Source: Mastigamoeba balamuthi
Lineage: Eukaryota; Evosea; Mastigamoebida; Mastigamoebidae
Direction: 5' to 3'
DNA length: 25,528 nucleotides
NCBI GenBank assembly: GCA_902651635.1
Contig: CACRSC010000016.1
Location: forward strand, 51,550-77,077
Within the stretch, counting starts at the first letter, position 1, and each line of letters opens with the position of its first letter. Of this stretch, positions 8,888 through 17,290 are shown piece by piece. The notes under the pieces are model-generated. The model saw only the letters and a program-made list of their open reading frames with translations. It made no database searches and was not told the DNA's origin. Position numbers and translations under genes: made by a program.

Positions 8888-10853
8888 ATGGACGGCAAGG
8901 CCAAGCGCGACGCCGACGACGCCGCGTCCTCGCGCGGCTCCGAGACGGACTCTGACTCGGACGACTCGGAGTCGGGCGCCGTGCTGGTGCCGGTGCCTGC
9001 GGCCGCGGACGAGACGGCGCTGCGGGCCGAGGACGTGGAGCGCGCGGTGGCTGCGATGCTGCGCGACACCAACATGAGCGAGAGCTGGCGCGAGTCGGGC
9101 GAGGGCAAGAGCGACGCCGCCGTCCGCGTCGCCTACACCCGCGCCCTCGTCGCCGCCAGCTCCTCCCTCTCCGACGTCGCGCAGGTGCCGCAGCCGATGC
9201 GACTTTCCCCCTCGGTTTCCGGGAATCCCGGTTGACGTCACGCAGGCAAAACCTTGATTTTACTGCGTCGAATCGGGAAATCCACGCAATAAATGCGCGG
9301 AGTTGGAATTGAACCCGGGACCCCTTCGCAGGCGAGGGGTGCGCTGGACGACCTGATCTCCGAGAGCGAGGCCGAGGCGGCAGAGCGCGCGACGGTGGCG
9401 GCGGAGCTGAAGCAGAGCCTGCTGTCGTTCATCGTCGAGAGCGCCGTGGCCTCGCGCGACAGCCGCGGCCGGGCGCTGCCGCACAGGGCCATCGAGCAGT
9501 TCCGCGAGCAGAGCGCCGAGCTCGACGATGCCATCGACGCCGAGCGCCGGACAAACCTGCGGCTGCGCCAGCGGGTGCGGGCGCTGGACGGGGTGATCAA
9601 GAAGCGGGACGCCATGCGGGACGGGCTGCACATGATCGACTTTGAGCAGATCAAGATCGAGAACCAGACCTTCACCGAGAAGATCGAGGAGCGCAACGAG
9701 GAGCTCTCCAAGCTCCGCAAGAAGATCGACTCCACCATACAGGCACGTCGCGTCCGGAGATTCAGTTGATTTGCGCGTCGTCCGCGGCGAATAAGAGTGG
9801 GGGAGGGGCGGGTGACCCCATGTGGGGGCACTGGGGGTCAGAGAGGGTAGAGACATAAAGCCAGCCTTGCTGCTGTCTGTGACCTGTGAAAGACGCCACA
9901 AGCTCAGTTTCCTTTTGCTACACTTTACGGGGCTCTGCAGCCTATGGTGGAGCTCTGGTGCCCTATCCTGCCTCGATTAAGGGGTGGAATGTGCTGTGTC
10001 GCGCTCTTATGCCCAGAGTCCCGCAGTAGGACACCAGTCACTCGGGGGTGTGCGCGCTGTGGTTGCTGATGTTGTTTTTGGAGAGTACACACGAACAGGA
10101 GTTGAACGTACATGTGCGCTCCAGTCGCGCTAGTCGCGCTACTGTGTGTGGGGGCTCCCGCAAGCCTGGCTCTGCCGGTGCTGCTGAGCAGCTCTGTCCC
10201 ACCCATCGCTGCTTCTGCTGGTGGCCGTTTTGTTGGCCATCTTTTCTACAAACCCCTGAATTTGGCTTTGAGTGTGCTGCCCTCGGGCGCTCTGGACGCA
10301 CGGGATGCTGGCCAGGGGGGCGATCGATGGCTCCATGGCTGACCGCGCCTGCGCGCAGGTCATGACGCACGTCAAGGAGAAGCTGACCTTTGTCGAGGAC
10401 GAGAACACGAGGCTCAACCGCGAGCTGGCCGACACGGAGAAGCAGGTCGAGACCGTCCGCGACGCCCTCGCGACGCACAAGATCGACCGCGACGCGCTGC
10501 GCAGCTCCAACGTGCGCCTGCAGGAGCAGAACGGCCTCGTGGGCGCCATCGACCTCCTGCGCGACTTTGAGCGCAACAAGATGGCCCTGCACGAGGCCCG
10601 CCAGAAGTTCGACGAGCTCCGCGCGCTGCACACGGACATCAGCGCCCGCATCGCCTCCGGGGTCGCCAGGTCGCGCGCCTCGTCGTCGCAGTCGCCGTCG
10701 CCGACGCGCAGGGCCAGGACGGCGTCGTCGCCCCCGCCTGCGGTGGTCGCGGGGCTCGCGGCGACCATCGGGCCGACGTCGGCGCCGCAGACAGAGCCCG
10801 GGACGCCGCACGTGAGGTTCCCGGCCATCTCGCCCTCGGGGACCCCCCGCTGA
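8888..10853 (+). CDS. CFAP184: CCDC96/CFAP184-type ciliary coiled-coil protein
   Basis: CCDC96 works with CCDC113 as an axonemal coiled-coil protein of motile cilia. Exons 8888-9184, 9332-9742 and 10359-10853 give 400 residues with every join in phase 0. The N-terminus is acidic and disordered (SETDSDSDDSESG). The conserved DUF4201-type helical core spans about 170-345: IDFEQIKIENQTFTEKIEER and NEELSKLRKKIDSTIQ, continuing after the intron with VMTHVKEKLTFVEDENTRLN, then RDALRSSNVRLQEQNGL and LLRDFERNKMALHEAR. The C-terminal tail is Ser/Pro-rich. Human CCDC96 is longer, with most of the difference in the N-terminus. Intron 1 (147 nt) starts GTGCCG. Intron 2 (616 nt) is GC-AG (CAG, then GCACGT), required because the helix must run straight from STIQ into VMTH. 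This gene is the main reason to think the organism has a flagellum. Confidence 0.9.
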
Positions 10854-11200
10854 GGCCCTGTAGGACTACCGCCTGAACTAGTAGCACTTGGCACCTTTTA
10901 ATGCGAAAATCAATTGATTTGAGCCCCAGTTTTCCGCCCGTCGTCTGAGACAGGCGACCGCAGCGCAGCCCGCACGCCACGCCACAGGCACGCAAGCACT
11001 GGCAGGTGCGATAACGACGGCATAAGGTGCCAAACGCGGTGTAGCATAGTGGGTGGAGCGTACGAGGGAGCGGGGGGAGCAGGACGTGCGGTGTTGACAA
11101 GCGTGGGGAGTGTTGTGGCGAAAGGCGTTGTCTGTGGCGGACGGAGCCAGAGAAGAGAAGAGAGAGCGGGGACTGCGAGGGGGGGCCAGAGGGTGCGCGG
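10854..11200. other. Convergent intergenic spacer
   Basis: Spacer between two converging genes. It contains AATCAATTGATTTGAGCCCC near 10907, which resembles TTAATTGATTTGGGCCTC near 7101 in a Stealth intron. No gene is seen. Confidence 0.4.
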
Positions 11201-12189
11201 TCATTGGCGTGTGAGGCGCAGGCTGAGTATCGACCGCACGTCCTGCACGTATCGCAGCGCGTTGAGGAACGGCAGCATGTCCAGCAGCGCCGTGTCGAAC
11301 GGGTCCTGCGCGTCCCACGTCTGTATCGGCAGCCCGTTGGCTGCAGGGGGAGAAGTGGGAGGGAGGGAGGGAGGAGGTTGGCCGCGGCGTCAGTGGGCGC
11401 GAGAGGAGGTGGGGCTGGGCAGACTGGGCTGCAGGCTGAAGGCCAGCGGGTTGTTGTCGACGAGCAGCGTCTGCGACATGTCCGTGCACACCGCCGTCAG
11501 GTTCTTCACGGGGTGCCCGTCCATCAGCACGCACGACTGTGTCGCCCAGCGGTGCCCAGCGGGGGCGGGCGTCAGTGTGGGGCCCCTGGGAGAGGTTGGG
11601 AGGAGGGGGAAGCCCTCCGCTGCAGTGTTGCCAGAGGGCCAGAGGGGCAGAGGGCGCGCCTGGCGGAAGAAGCGGCTGCAGATGACGCTGCGGCGGTCGA
11701 GCTTGTCGAGGACGGGGTCCGCGTAGGACTGCAGGCTCGACGTGAAGACGACGACGTGGTACCACGTCGCCACCTGCGTGGGCAACAGGGGGGACTGCGG
11801 GTTCAGGAAAAAGCACTGAAACGCGACGCGAAAAACGACGGGAAAAGCGCCTTCTTGAGGAAGTAGTCGACGTGGGGCCGCTTGGTGACGTAGAAGAGCG
11901 TCGGGGAGCCGTCGAGGTTGACGGTGACGGTGAAGTGGTGCTGGACGAGCGCCGTCGTCGAGTGCACCAGCGTCTCGTCGAGGTCCAGCACCAGCACCTT
12001 CTTGTACGCCTCGAACGTCCGCATCAGCGGGCCGCCGCAGCCCGCCCGGGCCGGGGCCGCCTGCGGGGGGTCCGGGGGGGCCGTGGGGGCCTCCGGGGGG
12101 GCCGGGGGGCCCGCGCGGCGCCCGACCTGCGCCAGGGCGCGCGCCAGGCACGACACGGCCCCGAGTGCGAGCTGGATGGGCCGCCACAT
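11201..12189 (-). CDS. CTDNEP1: CTDNEP1/Dullard (Nem1)-type HAD phosphatase
   Basis: FCP1-homology HAD phosphatase. The Dullard/Nem1 subgroup dephosphorylates lipin at the nuclear envelope/ER and controls lipid synthesis. Exons 12189-11851, 11773-11660, 11536-11425 and 11340-11201 give 234 residues (human CTDNEP1 244). A hydrophobic N-terminus ([18 protein letters not shown]) and a Pro-rich linker lead to the catalytic [11 protein letters not shown] (D69 and D71), [31 protein letters not shown], motif IV-like [10 protein letters not shown] (D178, N179), and a C-terminus [20 protein letters not shown] then DVRSILS that matches Dullard closely. Introns 1 and 2 (77 and 123 nt) must be GC-AG (AAG then GCGCTT; CAG then GCGCGC), because nearby GTs are absent or in the wrong phase. 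Intron 3 (84 nt) is GT-AG. Divergent from the gene at 12543. Confidence 0.9.
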
Positions 12190-12542
12190 GGTCTGCGCTC
12201 GGGGGGGCCGCCGCCGCTCGGGATCGCGCGCAGAGTGCGTTTTGCGCCTTAACGAAGATATTTCCCGCTTCGCGAGATACGGGCGAGAGAGGATCTCTCG
12301 GGAGAATCCGCGGGGATTCTTGCCATCTGGGCTAAGATCCAGGAATCCCCCACCACTCCCCGACCCGCCGGCCATGCCTCCAAGCGCGCGAGTACCTCGA
12401 ATAGGAATTCCCGCGGTCGTGCAGAGCGTGTGTCGGGAGGCACCGGCCGGACCAGTCCCGGGTTCGATCGAAGAATCTGCGGGAGAATCAAAATTGCACT
12501 TTCCCGAAATAGCGCTGAATTGCTCTGCGCAGCCGTCTCCGC
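12190..12542. promoter_or_regulatory. Divergent promoter, CTDNEP1-like/unknown gene
   Basis: Spacer between ATG 12189 (minus) and ATG 12543 (plus). It holds GAAGATATTTCCCGC at 12254-12268, followed by a chain of small inverted repeats (GAGAGGATCTCTC, AGAATCC...GGGATTCT). A tRNA B-box-like TCCCGGGTTCGATC lies near 12456. No TATA box is obvious. Confidence 0.45.
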
Positions 12543-14138
12543 ATGTCGCAGTCCACACGCGCCGCCCCGCCTCTAGCGCAGGCCGCGCAGCACGCGCCCC
12601 GGCTCCTGCTGTCGTTCGGGGCCCTGAACCACACGAACCGACGCTTCCAGGTGCCCTCTGCGCCCCCAGCGGCCCCGCAGCGCTGCCCACACGCCCCCGA
12701 CGCCCCTGACGGCCTCTGACGGCCCCCTGACGGCCCCTGGCGCCCCCACAGCCCCTGGAGCTGCTCGTGCCGAGGTCCTGGAGGCTCGCGAGGGGCCTGG
12801 CACCCTCGGACGTGGTCGCTGCCGCCGCAGCCGCGACGCTGCAGCGCCGCAGGTCGTCGTCGTCCTCGTCCTCGTCGACGACGTCGTCTGCGTGGTCGCC
12901 AGAGGCAGGGGCGGTGGCGGAGACGCCGAGGGCAGAGGCGGTGGAGTGCGGGAGGTGCGTGGGGATGCTGTCGGTGCTGCCGCTGGAGCGGGGGGGCAGC
13001 GCCAGGGGCAGCGCCAGCGGCAGAGCAGCGGCGGCCGCCTCGTGCTGCTCGCTCTCAGCCGACGGCGCCCTCGAGCGCTTCTGCTTCAGGATGCGCGCCA
13101 GATGCTCGTGCGTCCCCTCTCCCTTCTCTCTTCTCTCCTCTTCACTCCGTGCCCCCAGTCTCGCTCTCTCTCTCTCTCTTCTCTCTGTGTGATTCAATCG
13201 GCCTCTCTGCCCCTCGGTCTCTCGATGCTAGTCGTTCTGTGAGTCTCTGTTGTTGGACCCTCCTCCTCCGCTCTCTGCCTGTGCCCTCTTCTCCGACGAT
13301 CCTCTTCGCTCCTTTCCGCTCAGCCTCTCTCTTCTCTTCTCTTCTCTGTGCTCTCTCTCTCTCTCTCTCTCCCACTCTATCCCTCGGTCTCTCGATGCCA
13401 GTCGTTCTGCGAGTCTCTGTCGTTACTCTCATGTCTCTGTGTCTCTTTGGACTCAAGCGTTCTCTGTGCGTGCAGGCATGTGCGAGAGCCCAGGGTGTGG
13501 CTTCAGATGCGCCTGGGGACCTGCACTGTGACCAGCGTGTCGTCGTTCTCTGTCAACTGCGCGCCCACGAGACGCGATGCTTCTCCGCTGGCCGCAGAGA
13601 CGAGCGCCGACACCACGGAGCTCTCTGTGGCGACGAGGTCCACCTCCCGGCAATCCGGAGGCAGCCCTGAGGCCCAGCACAGCGGCGCCCTCGTGGAGCC
13701 CCAGCAGCAGCTGCTGCGGCTGGCGAGGACGATGCCCATGCGTATGGTCGTCGTCGTCAAGGAGTACAAGCTGCTCTCGGATCCGGGCGTCTTCCGCGAG
13801 CTGTGGGTCGCGGGCGACACCCTCAGCAGGCAAACCATCGCAGGCTTCCTGGCAAACAGAATGAGCATCACGCCAGGCACGCAAAGCTCTTCCTGCTATC
13901 CTTCTTTCTCTACCCCCTCTCCAACCCACCCCCCCTCCCCCACGGGCTGCTGCTGACGGCACCCCCTCCCCTGCGGCCAGACGGAAGAGCTGTCGTGGTG
14001 ATCGTGTTCGAGACTGAGTGGGCCATGGCCAACACGGAGGAGCTGTCGCGGGCACTGCAGCAGGTCGACGGCAACCTGCACCCGGGCTGCTTCCCCCGTG
14101 TCTTGCTGCTGTCGAGGACGTGCACGCTGCTGCTGTGA
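12543..14138 (+). CDS. Unrecognised four-exon protein
   Basis: Exons 12543-12650, 12752-13107, 13476-13876 and 13981-14138 give 340 residues; introns of 101, 368 and 104 nt with all phases consistent. I recognise no family. The N-terminus includes LLLSFGALNHTNRRFQPLEL and SWRLARGLAPSDVVAAAAAA, then a Ser-rich run. The middle has VREPRVWLQMRLGTCTVTSV and a Ser/Thr-rich linker. The C-terminal 100 residues look globular and conserved in style (MVVVVKEYKLLSDPGVFREL, QTIAGFLANRMSITPDGRAV, VIVFETEWAMANTEELSRAL). Donors are GTGCCC, GTGCGT and, for the last intron, GC (CCAG then GCACGC), chosen because it is the only one giving the phase of exon 4. Intron 1 holds CTGACGGCCC repeats and intron 2 is CT-rich. 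A minus-strand frame over the same DNA is longer but is repeat-driven and has no family motif upstream of the phosphatase. Confidence 0.6.
12690..12742 (+). repeat. CTGACGGCCC decamer repeats in intron
   Basis: Four or five imperfect copies of a CCTGACGGCC-type decamer inside the first intron of the gene at 12543. Confidence 0.7.
13155..13430 (+). repeat. (CT)n tracts and 44-bp direct repeat in intron
   Basis: Two CT-dinucleotide tracts (near 13160 and 13350) are each followed by a near-identical unit beginning CCCTCGGTCTCTCGATG (13211-13254 and 13381-13424). The copies differ at three C/T positions, two of them CpG-to-TpG. All lies in intron 2 of the gene at 12543. Confidence 0.8.
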
Positions 14139-15991
14139 CATTTCTGTGCTGCAGTCGCCCGCTTGAACCGAGGGACTACACCTACTTAACCTTAGCCAGC
14201 TCACCACACCACTCATTTGACTCGGTTACTTTGAATACTAGACCTTCCGCGAGGCAGTCTCTCAACATTGTGCAGCGAGTGCAGCCAGATGCAGAACAGG
14301 GCTCACTGCCTACCTGCGTGTGCAGATTCAACAGGACAACGAGCAGGTGCTGAGCACACTGCAAACACCCCATGGTCAGCAGACACGCAAACCGCACACT
14401 CCCAGCCAGCAGCGTCTGATTGCAGGGTTCCATCCGAGTGAAGAATCACTTCCTGGGCCTGCGAACTCCTATGGGGAAGCGTTGCACTGCTGCGAATGTG
14501 GGTGCACGTACATTGAAGCAGCCCGAAGAGCACTGCTGCATTCCAGTGCATTCGTGTGCTGCCCAATCCGAGCAATTCCTTGTGGATATCTGGATACAAA
14601 CCTCGCACGTCATCACACTGTTATCACCAACAGTCTTTTCAAAATATCAAGGCAAAACTCAAAAGAGCCAAAAGCAGCTCGTAGCACTTGGCTATGGTGC
14701 ACCACGGACTTGGATGTGTCAATGCCAGCACCTCAGACTCCTCGGGCTCTGCACACATCTCTGACATCTTTCAGGGCCTCGGCTCATCATCATTGGCAGG
14801 CACGCACATGCATACTCAGTTCTCTTCTGTGGTATGGGTATTTGGCCTGAAGTCACCTTTTAAAGCAGCCAAATTGAGAGCAATTTGAAAACAGAGGGGC
14901 ATATGTGAAAGAACCTCCACAAAAGGCTACAATACTGCATTTCTTCTCAATTATCTTGCAACATCTTAGAGGCACCTGGCTTTTGTGTCTTACCATGAAC
15001 TTCTGTTATGCTTTCTTCAATATGATAATGAGGTACCAGAGAAGAAAACTAAGATTAGAATTCTTGATAAAAGCATATATAGGCAGCTATTGATATCATA
15101 ATCAAGGGTTTTAGCTGAAAAAGATCAACCCCAAGAAGATGTCACACAAGACCAGCACAAGAAAGCACAAGAACAAGCTTCAGTAGTCATGATACTTTCT
15201 CTTCCTCCCTAACAAAACTCAGATGAAAACAGCAAATATCGAGCAGAAGAGTAGGCAGGCATGCACCTGTCAACTAACTGAGAAGGACAAGAAGCTCAAG
15301 ATGCCACAGGAGAAGAGAAAGCACATTACATATCTAATGGAAGAGTCATGTAATCTCCTGAATTTCTTCATATCTGAGCTGACTCAGAGCATGCTGCCCA
15401 GGTCTGCATTCTGAGTGGAGCTAAGTACTCTTTTCTTTCTTTTTCATTGGTTCTTACCTGCTATTCACACCCTGAACAGTTATCATGCAGCACTATAACG
15501 AGGTTAATGATACTGCATGGCCTCCAGAGTACAAGAAGTTGCTGCAGAGAACCCCCTTGTAAGAAAGCGTATTTGTGAGCTTCTGAATAGTGTGGTACAA
15601 CTGCAGCAACCTGTTGTGCATTTTTATTCATTTAGTTTTTGCTAGCATTCTTATTCTTAATAGTAAAGAAGGCCCAGCTTCAAGGGTCCTGAGTCAACAG
15701 CACCAAGAGCAAAGAAGATGAGAGTTGACTCTGCCTTTAGCATAGACCCCATTCACAATACTCTGCAGGGTCCGCCCTTTTTGGGCTTCTTCCTGTTCTC
15801 TTCTTCTCAAGACTTCAAGACAGCAGTGCACTTCTCAGGCCCCTCAGGCTGCTGCAGCTGTTATAAAGCATAAAGGGCACAGACGAACTTGTTATGCATT
15901 GCTGAATAGTATGCTGGTTATGTTAGTTCTTGGATGTTCCTTTCACGATCTAATATGGCCAAGTAGACCCATTGTTTAGTAGTGCGAGTGC
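14139..15991. other. AT-richer, CpG-depleted region without recognisable genes
   Basis: Composition changes abruptly after the last exon at 14138. From 14881 to 15960 only about six CG dinucleotides are present, far fewer than expected for its GC content. Short frames exist but none looks like a known protein. Contains one copy of an inverted dispersed repeat (15313-15410). Confidence 0.6.
15313..15410 (+). repeat. Dispersed repeat copy A
   Basis: About 95 bp containing GTCATGTAATCTCCTGAAT and TGAGCTGACTCAGAGCA. It matches the minus strand of 19747-19855 with scattered substitutions and small indels. Both copies lie downstream of the two related CRN 3' ends, in the same antisense orientation relative to them. 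Confidence 0.65.
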
Positions 15992-16785
15992 TTAGTTGAG
16001 AGCTCCACGCAGAGCAATGGTGGAGGGCTGTTTGCTGTCTCCTTCATAGAGGGTGGCCTCCTCAAAGCCAGGCAACATGACAATGACCCAAGTGTCCGGA
16101 GGGATTGTGGATGCATAGGTCCCCTTCATGTAGTGGAAATCGACTGTCAGGAACTGCTTCAGGCCGATTGACCCATACTTGCCATCCAGCTGGAGTCTGT
16201 GGGCATGCTGCTTACAGCCTAAATACACGGGGGTCAGTACCTTTTGAGGCAAATCAAAGACATACCGGTGCCCTGAATGAGCACCTCAACACCCCAGGTC
16301 CTGTATCTGTTGATGAAGAAGTCAAGAAACCCAACCAGCTTGCCCTTGGTGTTGTAAACTGGATGCTCTGGCACAATGCAGCTGTCTGAGTCGAGCTGCC
16401 ATGAGAAGGCCCTGTAGAACTTCATCATGTACACGTGCTTAAGAACATTAGATGTGCTTCTTTTGGACACTGAAGGATGACTTGCAGTTATCTCCTGTAC
16501 AGCTCCGCGCAGTGTAACGGGGTTCATTGCCACTATTGCAAGCCAGGTTGCTATTGAGGAACACTCTGCATTAGGAGGGGGGCCAATGCATGCCTGTGGT
16601 TCATTTCTGAAGAGACTGAGATATGTTGTGTCTGGGGAATTAAGCTCTACAAGTGAATATATGCACATGGGGTAGCAGCAGATGAACCAATCACTGTTCT
16701 CTATGTGCTGCACCATGGCAGTGACCATGAGCTGCATGGGGGAGACCTGCTGCATGTCACCAGTAACTGTGTTCTGATCACACAA
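15992..16785 (-). pseudogene. Partial CRN nuclease-domain copy (inverted, N-terminus missing)
   Basis: The minus strand carries the end of a CRN-type protein related to the complete gene at 17291-19585. Segment 16785-16266, then a 47-nt intron (16265-16219), then 16218-15992. The last exon (227 nt, same length) and the intron are almost or fully identical to the full gene. The preceding nuclease exon is roughly 85-90 percent identical. Upstream of about 16560 similarity fades quickly, and no P-loop module is found. The nuclease core KLVGFLDFFINRYRTWGVEV keeps the D and E positions and no stop interrupts it, so expression cannot be excluded. An open frame extends to Met 16785, but its first 80 residues resemble nothing I know. 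Many differences from the full copy are CG-to-TG/CA changes, and several alter amino acids, which argues for decay rather than selection. Confidence 0.75.
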
Positions 16786-17290
16786 CGCAACGTGAGTTGC
16801 ACACCATGGGTTGCACTCTCACACATTTTCGCTGAGATATCCTGCAAATCTCCACGAATTTTCAGAGGGCAGAGGCTGCTGCCAGGAGACCCACTGACCA
16901 TGAAAAAAATACTATGTTGAGAACCCTATCTGGGGGATTAACCAATGAGGGCGTGTGAGTGCCGCCCTTCTCGATTTGTGGAATAGATATTATTATTTCC
17001 TCTCCTTTGGTGAGCATTTTTGCTTTTTGGTGAGCACTTGCGGTGAGACTCAGGAAAATTCTGTATTCTTCATGGCAGGAAAATCTCGGGGGATATTGGA
17101 TGCCTCAGCACTGGAGGCAGAGCTGTTGCCGTTAGAGAATCATGAAGTGGCAATGAGTCATCCTCCGTAGATCGGGAAAATGGCGGATGGGCTGAACAAA
17201 CCGGATACCGGTATCAATCTCACTGCCACCGCTCGATTTGTCCCCAGAAATATCTGTGTCACCGCTGTTCTGCTTTGTCGACAACAGCGC
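16786..17290. other. Region upstream of the CRN gene
   Basis: Transition from AT-richer to GC-rich DNA. An in-frame ATG at 17180 would extend the CRN protein by 37 residues, but that extension has no header-like character. GATATT/AAATATCT words occur near 17093 and 17249. No separate gene is seen. Confidence 0.4.

Noticed and set aside
9300-9340. tRNA B-box-like sequence (minus GGTCCCGGGTTCAATTCC) in CCDC96 intron 1, and a similar TCCCGGGTTCGATC near 12456
   Set aside because: The putative T-stem does not pair beyond two bases and no acceptor, D-arm or anticodon arm of the right geometry is present. It may be a SINE remnant, but this is not supported as a tRNA gene.
11803-13197. 464-codon minus-strand frame over the phosphatase first exon and the gene at 12543
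   Set aside because: Only the part from 12189 onward matches a family. The rest is low-complexity opposite strand of the plus-strand gene, whose exons join with consistent phases.
17180-17290. N-terminal extension of the CRN protein from ATG 17180
   Set aside because: The 37 extra residues lack header character and contain no targeting signal; ATG 17291 places the header at the N-terminus.
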